Shown in pieces: positions 15,007 through 23,754 of a DNA stretch of 64,000 bases. Position numbers and translations under genes: made by a program. The DNA is from Lentzea pudingi. GTDB taxonomy: Bacteria; Actinomycetota; Actinomycetes; Mycobacteriales; Pseudonocardiaceae. The stretch's first letter is position 1; every line of letters begins with the position of its first letter. The stretch lies in assembly GCF_014646255.1 (NCBI RefSeq), contig NZ_BMNC01000001.1, positions 279,366 to 343,365 on the forward strand, in the 5' to 3' direction. The notes below the pieces were generated by a model. The model ran no database searches. It saw only the letters and a program-made list of their open reading frames with translations, and had not been told where the DNA came from.

Positions 15007-18000
15007 ATGCGGGTCCGCATGACCGTTCAGGAGAACGGGTTCTCCGCGCGGGACGTGGTGCTCGAGTGCGAGGCCGGCGACCTGGTGGGTGACGTTCTCC
15101 ACCTCCTGCGCGCGGAGCTGCGCGGCGGTGGTGCGCCGCTGGTCGACGGCCTCCCGCTCGACCCGGCCCAACGAGTTTCCACGTCACCGCTCAAGAACGG
15201 CGCGGTCGTCACGACGGAACCGTCCTTCGCCCGGCGGCCGGCCGCGTCCGGCGCGGTGTTGCGGGTGATCTCCGGTGAGGACACCGATCTCGCGGTACCG
15301 CTGAGGCCCGGTGTCCCGGTCAGGGTCGGCCGCGGGTCCGAAGTGGACGTCGACCTCGCCGACCTCGACGTCTCCCGCCTGCACTGCGAACTGCGGTGGG
15401 ACGGGCGGACCGCGCGGGTCGCAGACCTGGGCTCCCGCAACCACACCTTCGTCTCCGGCCGTGAGGTCAAGGGCGAGCAGGTGGTCGGTCCGGACGAGTA
15501 CGTGCAGGCCGGCGGCACGAGGCTGGTGGTGGACCGGACGGGGTTCCGCCCCGCCGAGGTCGAGGACGACGGTGAGGGCGGCCTGCGGGTGGCCCGCGCG
15601 CCGAGGGTGCGGCCCAGACCGTGGGCCGGTGCCCAGATCGACTTCCCGCGCGAGCCGGAGCCGTTGCAGGAGAACGATTTCCCGATGCTCGTGCCGTTGC
15701 TGGGCACCGCGGCACTCGCTGTGGGTGCGCTGTTCATCTCCCGCCACCTCGGTTACGTGCTGATCTCGATCGCGGTCGGGCTGATCGGCACGTTCGGGAT
15801 GCGCTGGTGGTACAAGAGATCCCACCGCAGGCAGACGGCTGCCCGGCTCGCCGCGCACGAGGCCAAGGTGGAGGTGCGCAGGACCGAACTGCAGGCCGCG
15901 GCCGACGAGGAAAGCGCGCACCTGCACGCCACACTTCCTTCCACAGCGAGCCTGATCGCCGTCGGGGCGGATCGGGATCACCGCCTGTGGCAACGGCAAC
16001 GCCTCGACGACGACTGGCTGCACCTGCGGCTCGGCACGACGAACCGGAAGACGTCCGCACGGCTGCGCGACGAGCCCGCCGGGTGCGAGATCCCGGTGCT
16101 TACCGGTGCGCCCCTGGGTCTGTCGCTGGCCGACCAGCCCGCGTTGGGTGTCGCGGGCATGCCGCACCAGACCATCCCGGTGGTCAACGCCCTGCTCGTC
16201 CAGTCGGCTGTCCTGCACGGACCGGACGAGCTGCGGATCGCCGTGATCGCACCGGGAGTGGACGACCTCGGGTGGGCGCGCTGGCTACCGCACGTGAAGG
16301 CCAGCTCCGGGGAACTGCGGGCCGCGTGGCGTGCCGAGCAGGTGGAGCCGCTCGTGGGCGCGTTGCTCGACCTGGTCCAGGACCGCGAGTCCACCGTCGC
16401 ACCCCAGCACGTGGTCGTGCTGGTGGGCGCGTCGGAACTGCTGCGCGTCCCCGGCGTCACCGATCTGCTGGACCGCGGACCGGAGGCCGGCCTGCGGTTC
16501 CTCTGTGTGGACGGCGCGGCACACCAGTTGCCGTCGGTCTGCCGTGCCGTGCTCGATCTCGCCGGTGGCGTGCTGCGACGGGACCGCGACGACCCGCTGC
16601 CGTTCGCACCGGAGCGGGTGTCCCGTGCCGATGCCGAACGGGTGGCGCGCAGCCTCGCGCCGTTGCGCGTGGTCGGCCAGCGCACCGGCGGTGCGCTACC
16701 GGAGATCGTGCGGTCGCGGGACCTCATCGGCAAACCGGACGCGGAAGCCGTGCGCGCGGCGTGGCGGCTCAAGCCGGCGGAGACCGCGGTGTGCGTCGGT
16801 GTGTCCAGCACGGGGAACTTCGTGCTGGACATCGTGCGCGACGGCCCGCACGCGGTCGTCGTGGGAACGACCCACGCGGGCAAGAGCGGGTTCTTGGTCA
16901 CGCTGATCACCGGTCTCGCCGCGGTGAGCACCCCGGAACAGCTCAACTTCCTGTTCATCGACTACAAGGGCGGCGCGACCGTGCGGCGGCTGTCCCAGCT
17001 CCCGCACGTCGTCGGCGTGGCCGACAACCTCAGCGGTGATCCCACGCGGGTGCTGGCCGTGCTGCGGGCCGAGCTGGAACGACGGCAGCGGCAGCTCCGG
17101 TCGGCGAACGCGGAGAACATCGCGGAGTACCGCGCCAAGGCGTCGGTGAACCCCGCGCTGCCCCCGTTCCCGCGGCTCGTCGTGGTGGTCGACGAGCTCG
17201 CCGAGCTGAACGCCCGCCTGGACCAGGCGGTCGACGAGCTCATCTCGGTCGCCCGCACCGGCGCGACGCTCGGTGTGCACCTCGTCCTCGCCACTCAGCT
17301 GCCCGGCGACGTCGCGGGCAAGATCACCGGCAACGTGGCCCTGCGCGTGTGCCTGCGGGTCGAGGAACGCGCGGAGAGCACGGACATCATCGGGAAGCCC
17401 CACGCGGCCGCAATCGGGCAGCACCAGCGCGGGCGCGCGTTCATCCTGCGCTCCAGCGTGCTGCACGAGGTGCAGACCGCTTTCTCGTCCTCCCCGGTGG
17501 TGGAGTCGGAGGCCGCGAACACGCTGCTGCACCCGCGGGAGTGGTGGCAGACCGACGTGCCGATGCGCGACGGCGACGTGACGAGCGCGTCCCGGACCGA
17601 CGTGGACGACCTCGTGGAGGCGATCAGGGAGGCGGCCGACGGGCTCACCCCGCCGTTCGCGACGTGGGTCGACCCTCTGCCGGAAGTCGTCGGCCTCGAC
17701 GAGATCCTGCTGACACGCCACCAGCTGCCGATCGGTGTGCAGGAAGTCCTCGCGGAGCAGGCGCACCGGCCGTTGACCTTGCCGTTGGGCACCGGCCACC
17801 TCGCGGTCGTCGGTGCCGCCCAGTCCGGCCGCACCAGCGCGTTGCGGGCGATGGCGGTCGGGCTGATGGACACCAACAGCCCGGACGAGGTGCACCTGCA
17901 CGTCATCGACTCGTACCGCGGGCTCGCGGGCGCGCTGGCGTCGGCGCCGCACTGCGGTGTGGCCGTCGACGCGGACCAGACCTGGCGCGTCGACCGGCTG

Positions 18001-19098
18001 CTCACGCGGCTCGAGGCCGAGGTGGACGAGCGCCTGTCGTTGCTCGCGCGCAGGGGAGCCTCGAGCGTCGCCGAACTGTGGGCCACCGGAGGTGACGGGC
18101 CACCGCACCTGGTGCTGCTCGTCGACGGGCCGGAAGTGCTGATGGACGACTACGACCGCACCGACCGAGTGCTGCGGCTCCTGCGCCGGGGCGTCGCCGC
18201 GGGCTTGACGGCGTGCGTGGCGCTGCGCGAGTCCGAGGCCAAGCAGAAGCTGCTCGAACTGTGCCCGCACCGGCTGGTGCTCGCGCTGACCGACGACTCG
18301 CGGGGCGGCACGGTGGGTCTGCCGAGCAGGCGCACGACCGTCGGCAACCCGGCGGGGCGCGGTGTCTGGATCGAGGACCGCTCCGAGGTGCAGGCACCGT
18401 TGCTGGCGGGTCAGTCGCAGCGCGACGTCGTGATCGCCGCCGCCGACGCGGCACGGGCTCGGTCGACCTCGATGCGGTCGGCGCCGATCACCGTCGACCC
18501 GTTGCCGGAGGACCTCTCCCTCGACCACCCCGTCATGTCCGCTGTGGACGGTCGCGGCCACGCGGTGCTGGGTGTGGCGGGGGACAGGCTCGCCGCCGTC
18601 GGCGTGGACGTGCTGCGCGAGCACCGCACCCTGCTCGTCGCGGGACCACGCAGGTCCGGCCGCAGCACGGCGGTCTGCTCGATCGCGATCTCCCTTGCCA
18701 GGTCGGGCTTGCGCGTGGTCCTGGTCGGTGGCCGCAAGTCGCCCGCGTACGCGAACGCGGTGGCGCACGGCATCGACCTGGTCTCCGCGGAAGACCTTCC
18801 GTCCGATGTGGACGTTGTGGTCGTGGACGACGCCGACCTCGCGGCCGACGACGCCGCGTTGGTGCGGGCGCCGGTCCTGGTCGGAGCGGTCGACGTCGAA
18901 CGGGCCGGCATGGCGCCGTACGGCAACGAGCTGATGAAGAGACTGGTGGCCGCTCGGGCGGGCGTACTGCTGTCGCCCCCTGGCGGCACGACGGCGCTGG
19001 GCGTGAAGGTACCGCGCCCGGCGGGCTTCTCGAACCCGCCGGGACGCGCCTACCTCGTGCTGGACGGTGACATGGTCCTCGGGCAGGTACCGCGCTAG
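15007..19098 (+). CDS. EccC/EssC-like FtsK/SpoIIIE ATPase with N-terminal FHA domain
   Basis: ATG 15007 follows a strong GGAGG site; an earlier GTG at 14938 lies within the divergent kinase start. 1363 aa: a ubiquitin-like segment (about 1-75, inferred), an FHA domain (about 85-185, GRGSEVDVDL, SRLHCEL, GSRNHTF), two membrane helices (about 225-265), then three FtsK/SpoIIIE ATPase domains. Walker A motifs are GTTHAGKS (620-627), GAAQSGRT (936-943) and GPRRSGRS (1213-1220), so only the first keeps the Lys. This is the motor of type VII secretion. FHA at the N-terminus is the Firmicute EssC layout rather than the mycobacterial one. Genes for WXG-type partners follow on the other strand. Confidence 0.9.
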   Translation: MRVRMTVQENGFSARDVVLECEAGDLVGDVLHLLRAELRGGGAPLVDGLPLDPAQRVSTSPLKNGAVVTTEPSFARRPAASGAVLRVISGEDTDLAVPLRPGVPVRVGRGSEVDVDLADLDVSRLHCELRWDGRTARVADLGSRNHTFVSGREVKGEQVVGPDEYVQAGGTRLVVDRTGFRPAEVEDDGEGGLRVARAPRVRPRPWAGAQIDFPREPEPLQENDFPMLVPLLGTAALAVGALFISRHLGYVLISIAVGLIGTFGMRWWYKRSHRRQTAARLAAHEAKVEVRRTELQAAADEESAHLHATLPSTASLIAVGADRDHRLWQRQRLDDDWLHLRLGTTNRKTSARLRDEPAGCEIPVLTGAPLGLSLADQPALGVAGMPHQTIPVVNALLVQSAVLHGPDELRIAVIAPGVDDLGWARWLPHVKASSGELRAAWRAEQVEPLVGALLDLVQDRESTVAPQHVVVLVGASELLRVPGVTDLLDRGPEAGLRFLCVDGAAHQLPSVCRAVLDLAGGVLRRDRDDPLPFAPERVSRADAERVARSLAPLRVVGQRTGGALPEIVRSRDLIGKPDAEAVRAAWRLKPAETAVCVGVSSTGNFVLDIVRDGPHAVVVGTTHAGKSGFLVTLITGLAAVSTPEQLNFLFIDYKGGATVRRLSQLPHVVGVADNLSGDPTRVLAVLRAELERRQRQLRSANAENIAEYRAKASVNPALPPFPRLVVVVDELAELNARLDQAVDELISVARTGATLGVHLVLATQLPGDVAGKITGNVALRVCLRVEERAESTDIIGKPHAAAIGQHQRGRAFILRSSVLHEVQTAFSSSPVVESEAANTLLHPREWWQTDVPMRDGDVTSASRTDVDDLVEAIREAADGLTPPFATWVDPLPEVVGLDEILLTRHQLPIGVQEVLAEQAHRPLTLPLGTGHLAVVGAAQSGRTSALRAMAVGLMDTNSPDEVHLHVIDSYRGLAGALASAPHCGVAVDADQTWRVDRLLTRLEAEVDERLSLLARRGASSVAELWATGGDGPPHLVLLVDGPEVLMDDYDRTDRVLRLLRRGVAAGLTACVALRESEAKQKLLELCPHRLVLALTDDSRGGTVGLPSRRTTVGNPAGRGVWIEDRSEVQAPLLAGQSQRDVVIAAADAARARSTSMRSAPITVDPLPEDLSLDHPVMSAVDGRGHAVLGVAGDRLAAVGVDVLREHRTLLVAGPRRSGRSTAVCSIAISLARSGLRVVLVGGRKSPAYANAVAHGIDLVSAEDLPSDVDVVVVDDADLAADDAALVRAPVLVGAVDVERAGMAPYGNELMKRLVAARAGVLLSPPGGTTALGVKVPRPAGFSNPPGRAYLVLDGDMVLGQVPR

Positions 19099-19670
19099 TC
19101 GAAGCGCAACGACTCCGCGATCGCGCCGAACACGTCCGCGAACAGGTCGGCGAGATCGCGGTTCGGCGTGAACAGCGACAGCACGGCGAACCGGCTGCTG
19201 TCGGGCACCGGCACGAAGTAGCGGTGCAGCAGCCCGCTACCGGTCCACCCGGTGCGGCGGAGGTCGACCTCGCACGTCGCCAGCACGCCCTCGCCCGCGG
19301 GCAGGTCGACCGTGCGGATGCTGATCTTCTCCGCCGAGCGCGCGTACAGGTCGTGCCGCAGGTCGGTGATGCTGACCGGAGGCGAGATCGCGAGCGTGGC
19401 GTTGGCGGTCAGCAACAACGGGGTGTCCTCGTCGCCGAGGAAGTCCGCGTAGAACCCGGCGAGCACGAGCCCCGTCTCGTCGGCCAGCGCGCGCAGCCCG
19501 GACGCCATCGGTGCCACGTGCCGCGCGATCCGTTCCGCGTCGACGCCGTCGCCCCACTGCTCCCTCGCCGTGCGGGTGAGTTCGGCGGTGACGTCGGGGT
19601 TGCGCGGGTCGATCTCCAGCCAGCCGCGCGGCATTCGGATGCTGACGGACCGCGTCACGGCGGAGGTCAT
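19095..19670 (-). CDS. Conserved hypothetical protein of the type VII-like cluster
   Basis: 191 aa from ATG 19670 (MTSAVTRSVSIRMP). The sequence alternates predicted beta strands and helices with no signal peptide or membrane helix. Features include GWLEIDPRNPDVTAEL near the start, a central LVLAGFYADFLG strand, and a C-terminal helix ending LRFD. Its stop overlaps the EccC stop on the opposite strand. It lies 10 bases after the long WXG-type gene, in the same operon. It might be a chaperone or accessory (an EspG-like job), but no family was recognised. Confidence 0.6.
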   Translation of the reverse strand: MTSAVTRSVSIRMPRGWLEIDPRNPDVTAELTRTAREQWGDGVDAERIARHVAPMASGLRALADETGLVLAGFYADFLGDEDTPLLLTANATLAISPPVSITDLRHDLYARSAEKISIRTVDLPAGEGVLATCEVDLRRTGWTGSGLLHRYFVPVPDSSRFAVLSLFTPNRDLADLFADVFGAIAESLRFD

Positions 19671-19680
19671 GAAGGTTCCC

Positions 19681-21123
19681 CTACTTTCCGAGCAGTGTGC
19701 GCACTGCGACGTGGTGGGCGCCATCCGCGAAGTCCTCGGCGGACTCCTCCTTGGCATCTCGGAGCATCTGAGCATCGCTCGTGGGGCCGTCCCCGAGCTT
19801 GCCGACCGATTTCTCGGTGTCCCGCACGCTCGACTCGACGCCTTCCAAGCCGTCATAGGCCTTAGCGGTGATCTTCGCGGCGTCGAGGGCGTTGGAAGGC
19901 TTGGGTGCCACTGTGACGGTCTCGTGCAGGATGGTGCGCGCATGGCCGCTTAGATGGCGGTTGTCCTCGTACGACAGGATCCGTTTGACCGGGCCTCCGA
20001 GCGACTGGAGGTCGTCGGAGGCGCCGAGGCGCATCCTGCCCGCCACCATCGTCGCCGCCGCCCCCGCGAGCTTCCACGTAGCCGCTGCCACCGCGTCACC
20101 ACCGCGAACCCCGGTCCGCTGCTGCTCGGCTCGGCCGCCGAGTACCGCGGCCTTGGTCAAGACGGCAGCCACGCCCATGGCGTTGCCCACGGCGACGCCG
20201 GTTTTGAACCCACCGGCGATACCGGCCGCGATGCCGGCAGGACCACCGGCGATGCCCAGAAGCCCGCCGCCGACAGCGCAGATGATCGGCATCAGCGGTG
20301 CGACGTCGAGCAGCACGTCGCTGAACTTGTCCAGCACGTTGAGGAAGTGGTCGAACTCGGGGGAGCGCACCACCCCGTTCCACCACTCACCGACGTGGTC
20401 GCCGATGTTCTTGTTCTGGATCCCCGCGTCACTCGCGTCGTCGATCTCGGCCGCGGCGCGCCGCCCCGCGTGCTCCCGCACCTCCCGCGCCGACTCCGCG
20501 AGCCGCCGGGCGGCCTGCTGCCGTGCCTCGGCGCCCGCGATCTGCCCGGCCGCGACACCCGAGCGGCCACGCGCGGCGGCCTCGGAGGCAGTGGCCCGCA
20601 CCCGTTGTGCCTCGCTCTGCTCGGCCCGTGCCTGCTCCCGCGCCGCGCCGGCGACGTCCCCGGTGGCGGCGGCGAGCGTCTGGGCCGTCCGTGCGGCCGT
20701 CAAGGCGACCAGTGCGGCGTGGGCGGTCCGGCGGTGCTGCGCGCTCTCCTGATCTGCGGCTGCCTTGCGCGCCAACGCTCCCGTGCGTTCGGTGCCGGCT
20801 TCGCGGGCGTTCGTCTCGGCTTGGGCGGCGGTCCGTTGTGCGCTCTCCAGCTCGTCGGCGTAGCGCACCAGCGCGGACTCGGCGAGGGCGAAGGAGGTGC
20901 TGAGCTTGCGCAGGTCCGGCACCAGGTCGGCGACGCTCCTGCCGAATGCCTCGGCGGCGGCGCCGGTCCACTGCGCGCGGGAGAGGCCGCGGTTGATCGC
21001 GTCCAGCCGCTCGGACGCTTCGGTGACACCCAGGCTCACCGCGCCCAAGCGGTGGGCGACCTGCTGGACACCGGCCGGATCACCCGGCACCGGGTCGTCG
21101 TGCCCCAACGCGTCCCAGCTCAC
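19681..21123 (-). CDS. Long WXG100-like protein, putative type VII secretion substrate
   Basis: The start is GTG 21123 (VSWDALGHDD), overlapping the upstream small gene by 4 bases (GTGA). 480 aa: an N-terminal helical hairpin of about 100 residues with a WTG turn (QWTGAAAEAFG), the WXG100 hallmark; a long Ala/Arg/Glu-rich coiled coil (about 100-235); a hydrophobic Gly/Ala stretch (about 270-335, GGGLLGIAGGPAGIAAGIAG) that may insert in or cross a membrane; and a hydrophilic C-terminal domain without a recognised toxin motif. Its pairing with a small WXG-like gene and an EccC ATPase suggests export as a heterodimer. The C-terminal role is unknown. Confidence 0.7.
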   Translation of the reverse strand: MSWDALGHDDPVPGDPAGVQQVAHRLGAVSLGVTEASERLDAINRGLSRAQWTGAAAEAFGRSVADLVPDLRKLSTSFALAESALVRYADELESAQRTAAQAETNAREAGTERTGALARKAAADQESAQHRRTAHAALVALTAARTAQTLAAATGDVAGAAREQARAEQSEAQRVRATASEAAARGRSGVAAGQIAGAEARQQAARRLAESAREVREHAGRRAAAEIDDASDAGIQNKNIGDHVGEWWNGVVRSPEFDHFLNVLDKFSDVLLDVAPLMPIICAVGGGLLGIAGGPAGIAAGIAGGFKTGVAVGNAMGVAAVLTKAAVLGGRAEQQRTGVRGGDAVAAATWKLAGAAATMVAGRMRLGASDDLQSLGGPVKRILSYEDNRHLSGHARTILHETVTVAPKPSNALDAAKITAKAYDGLEGVESSVRDTEKSVGKLGDGPTSDAQMLRDAKEESAEDFADGAHHVAVRTLLGK

Positions 21124-21416
21124 TGCGCGCCCCCGACCGACTGCCGGACCTCGTTCTCGACGAGCTCGTAGGTGGTGGCGGTGTCCCGCAGCGCGTCGAG
21201 GCACCGGTCAAGGTTCTCGATGACGCGCGCGCGTACGTCACGCCAGTTCGACGAGAACTCGTCCACCGCCGCGCTCACGCGGTGGTCACCGCTGACGTCG
21301 GCGGGAAGGTCGTGGTGGCCTCCGGTGCGCGCCTCGAGATCGTCCCTGAGCGAGGCGATCGTGGAGACGAGCTCCGAGATCGCGGCCGGGTCGAAGGTGA
21401 AGCCGGTGCCTGTCAA
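21120..21416 (-). CDS. Small WXG100/Esx-like protein
   Basis: The start is set at TTG 21416 because GGGAGG precedes it by 5 bases; longer readings to 21491 add an unstructured segment. About 98 aa, the usual Esx length. Two predicted helices flank the turn SSNWRDVRARV (W without the canonical following Gly), and the tail YELVENEVRQ resembles the YxxxD/E secretion signal of type VII substrates, here with Tyr-x3-Glu. Coupled by 4 bases to the long WXG protein, it is probably its folding and export partner. Confidence 0.65.
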   Translation of the reverse strand: MTGTGFTFDPAAISELVSTIASLRDDLEARTGGHHDLPADVSGDHRVSAAVDEFSSNWRDVRARVIENLDRCLDALRDTATTYELVENEVRQSVGGAQ

Positions 21417-21506
21417 GCATGCCTCCCGAGTTGACTTCGCAGGAGTCAGATCGGAGGCTTTCGCGCGGGCGTTACCGTGCACGGAACTCATGCCAGGTCA
21501 GGCAGA

Positions 21507-21770
21507 ATGAGTGGTGTGCCGGACAAGCTGACCGTCGACCTGCACCCGATCTTCCGCAGCGACCAGGACATCGCGCAGGCGATCCGTGCCGCGCTGTTCC
21601 GCGCGGCCGGGCAGCAGGTGCCACTGGTCGAGATCATCACGGGCAAGGGGTCGGGCAAGCTCAGGAGCCGCGTGCTGGCGATGCTGAAGCAGCCGCACGT
21701 GAAGAAGCTCTACCGGCGCGTCGAGACGGCTCCCGGCAACGACGGGATGGTGCTCGTGCACCTGAGGTAG
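21507..21770 (+). CDS. Smr-domain protein
   Basis: A stand-alone Smr domain of 87 aa: VDLHPIF at the start, the nucleic-acid-binding loop IITGKGSGKLRSRV in the middle and VLVHLR at the end. Such proteins nick or bind branched DNA or cleave stalled mRNA. Start ATG 21507 (MSGVPDKLTVDL) is preferred over the upstream in-frame ATG at 21477, which would overlap the divergent promoter region. The gene is followed at once by a G-rich tandem repeat. Confidence 0.8.
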   Translation: MSGVPDKLTVDLHPIFRSDQDIAQAIRAALFRAAGQQVPLVEIITGKGSGKLRSRVLAMLKQPHVKKLYRRVETAPGNDGMVLVHLR

Positions 21771-21853
21771 GACGCTGGGGGTAGGGCGCTGGGGGTAGGG
21801 CGCTGGGGGTAGGGCGCTGGGGGTAGGGCGCTGGGGGTAGGGCGCTGGGGGTA
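21769..21853 (+). repeat. 14-bp G-rich tandem repeat (minisatellite)
   Basis: Five exact copies of a 14-base unit (GGGCGCTGGGGGTA) occupy 21784-21853, preceded by one diverged copy from 21771. The array begins right after the Smr stop codon and ends 4 bases before the stop of the convergent MHYT gene. Each unit supplies a run of five and a run of three guanines separated by TA and CGCT, so the plus strand meets the G-quadruplex rule several times over. Confidence 0.9.
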
Positions 21854-21857
21854 GGGC

Positions 21858-22628
21858 TCAGCCCTGGCTGGTGCGCCGCATCACGCGGTCGAGGAGCTCG
21901 GCTTCCTCGCGGCTCTCCTCGTCCGAGGACGTGAGGGCGAGCAGGAAGATGATGACGACGCTGACGCCGGCCCCGCCGATGATCAGCGACGTGATCAGCT
22001 CCTGGGAGTTGCCGACGACGATCGACGCGCTGTGGTCGTGCGCCATGCTCATGGCGTACATGCCGGTGTAGTGCATGCCCGTGACGGCGACGCCCATCAC
22101 CAGTGCGGCGCCGATGACGGCCGCGAAACCGCTCACCTTGCGGGTGAACCAGAGGGCGACGGTGGAGGCGACCACGGCGATCACGACGGAGAGCGCCACG
22201 ATGCCGGGGTTGTAGGAGACGTCCGCGTTGATCACGATCGCGGCCATGCCGGTGTAGTGCATCGCGGCGACGCCGAGGCCGGTGACGAGGCCACCCGCGG
22301 CCAGCGGCCAGAAGCGCGTGTCGCCGTTGATGCCGTAGCGGCGCACCAGGAAGAGTCCGGCGGCGACCACCACGATGGCGACGAGCATGCTCAGCAACGT
22401 GATGGGGATGTCGTAGGAGACGTTCGCGCCCATCCACGTGCCGAGCATCGCGGTGAAGTGCATGCCCCAGATGCCGAGTCCGCCGATGGACACCGCGGCC
22501 ACGGCGATCCACCAGTTGCGCGTCGTCCTGTTGGCGTGCCGGGCACGTTCGGCGGAGAGAAGGCCCAAGACGGAACCCAGGCATGCCACCGCGTATGCCG
22601 CGAGCGGCGTCAACGTCCCCATCTCCAT
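21858..22628 (-). CDS. MHYT-domain membrane sensor protein
   Basis: 256 aa, seven membrane helices carrying the three diagnostic motifs GMHFTAM, AMHYTGM and GMHYTGM, plus a short acidic cytoplasmic tail (SSDEESREEAELLDRV). The MHYT module is thought to bind copper and sense a diatomic gas such as oxygen, CO or NO; here it is not fused to a GGDEF or kinase domain. Start ATG 22628 gives MEMGTLTPLAAY directly before the first helix. It may work through an unlinked partner. Confidence 0.9.
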   Translation of the reverse strand: MEMGTLTPLAAYAVACLGSVLGLLSAERARHANRTTRNWWIAVAAVSIGGLGIWGMHFTAMLGTWMGANVSYDIPITLLSMLVAIVVVAAGLFLVRRYGINGDTRFWPLAAGGLVTGLGVAAMHYTGMAAIVINADVSYNPGIVALSVVIAVVASTVALWFTRKVSGFAAVIGAALVMGVAVTGMHYTGMYAMSMAHDHSASIVVGNSQELITSLIIGGAGVSVVIIFLLALTSSDEESREEAELLDRVMRRTSQG

Positions 22629-22740
22629 GGCGGAGATGAAAACATTTCGAATCTATTGAGCACAAGGCTGTCGCGGACAAAGAAACGTGACAACACGAAG
22701 CGCTATCGGACGGGCACGCCACGCGTCCGTCCACACAGGA

Positions 22741-23754
22741 CTACTGTGCGTCTGCGCAGGACCGCAGCTTGAGCATCCGTTGTGCCCGTGGGAAATCACG
22801 CAGCTGCGCGGCGAGCAGGTCCAGCGTCGGTTCCATGACCCGGCTCGGCACACCGCGGGCGTCGAGCACTTGACCGGTCCACGACAGGAACGTGTGGAAC
22901 AGCGCGTCGTCGTTCATGTACAGGGCCGTGGCGAGGAACTCTACGATGTGGGCGAGGTCTTCGGCGGTGTGCTGACGCTGTTCGTCGCTATAGGACTTCA
23001 TGGCGGGCAGGCACTCTTCGAGCTCGCGGTACACCGAGCGCACCAGGTCGCGTGCGCTGCGTGACACCAGCGTGTACTCCTGGTCGGCGAGGTGCGGCAG
23101 GTCGTCGATCGGCTGGTGCGGCGCGGAGGGTCGCGACAACGTCTGAGACATGAGCATGTCCGCGGCCGACCGGGCGTCGGCGGCCCACGCGTTCGCGCCG
23201 AACCGCTTCGCGTGCCCGCCGTCCGTGCCGAACGCCGCCCCGCCCACCATCACCGGCACGCCCGTCGCCTGGCAGGCCGTCATCGTGGCGTGCGCGGCGG
23301 GCAGCCTCGTCGCGATCGAACTGGACAGCGCGACCACGTCCGGCCCGGTGCGGTGCAGGTACGTGATCAGGTGTGGCGCCGGCACCTGCGCGCCGAGGTA
23401 GTCGACGGCGAAACCGCGTGCCGACAGCACTTCCGCGAGCAGGCGGGCGGGCAGCGCGTGCCACTCGCCGTCCACGCACGCCACCGTCACGCGGCCGTGC
23501 ACGGGTTGCCGCCGGGGCCTCGTGATCGACAACGCGGTGACCGCGCGATCGTTGATCGCGGTGATCGCGTGCTCCTGGGCCACGCTGATCCGGTTCGCCG
23601 CCCACTCCCGGCCGACCCGCTGCTGCACGGCGCCGATCACGTCGAGCAGCACGACCTCGTGGCCGTGGTCCTCGGCGGCGGCGAGCACCACGTCGGTCGC
23701 GCGGTGCTCGTCGCGGTCGAGCACCGCCTCCCACAGGTCGTCGACGGCCTTCAC
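22741..23754 (-). CDS. CarH-like cobalamin-binding sensor protein without HTH
   Basis: Start GTG 23754 overlaps the phosphatase stop (GTGA). 337 aa: a four-helix B12-2 domain with Trp51, then nine residues, then Glu61-His62, which is exactly the W-x9-EH motif of the CarH/LitR photoreceptors. A Rossmann B12-binding domain follows with EWHALP (97-102), where His99 fits the lower ligand but the usual Gly is Pro. A C-terminal helical domain (about 220-337, SYSDEQRQHTAEDLAHIVEF) is of a type found in actinobacterial B12 sensors. No MerR DNA-binding domain is present, so output is probably by protein contact with the coupled SpoIIE-type phosphatase. Confidence 0.8.
   Translation of the reverse strand: MKAVDDLWEAVLDRDEHRATDVVLAAAEDHGHEVVLLDVIGAVQQRVGREWAANRISVAQEHAITAINDRAVTALSITRPRRQPVHGRVTVACVDGEWHALPARLLAEVLSARGFAVDYLGAQVPAPHLITYLHRTGPDVVALSSSIATRLPAAHATMTACQATGVPVMVGGAAFGTDGGHAKRFGANAWAADARSAADMLMSQTLSRPSAPHQPIDDLPHLADQEYTLVSRSARDLVRSVYRELEECLPAMKSYSDEQRQHTAEDLAHIVEFLATALYMNDDALFHTFLSWTGQVLDARGVPSRVMEPTLDLLAAQLRDFPRAQRMLKLRSCADAQ

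Noticed and set aside
21784..21853. CRISPR array
   Set aside because: The 14-bp units are directly adjacent with no spacers and no cas genes are nearby.
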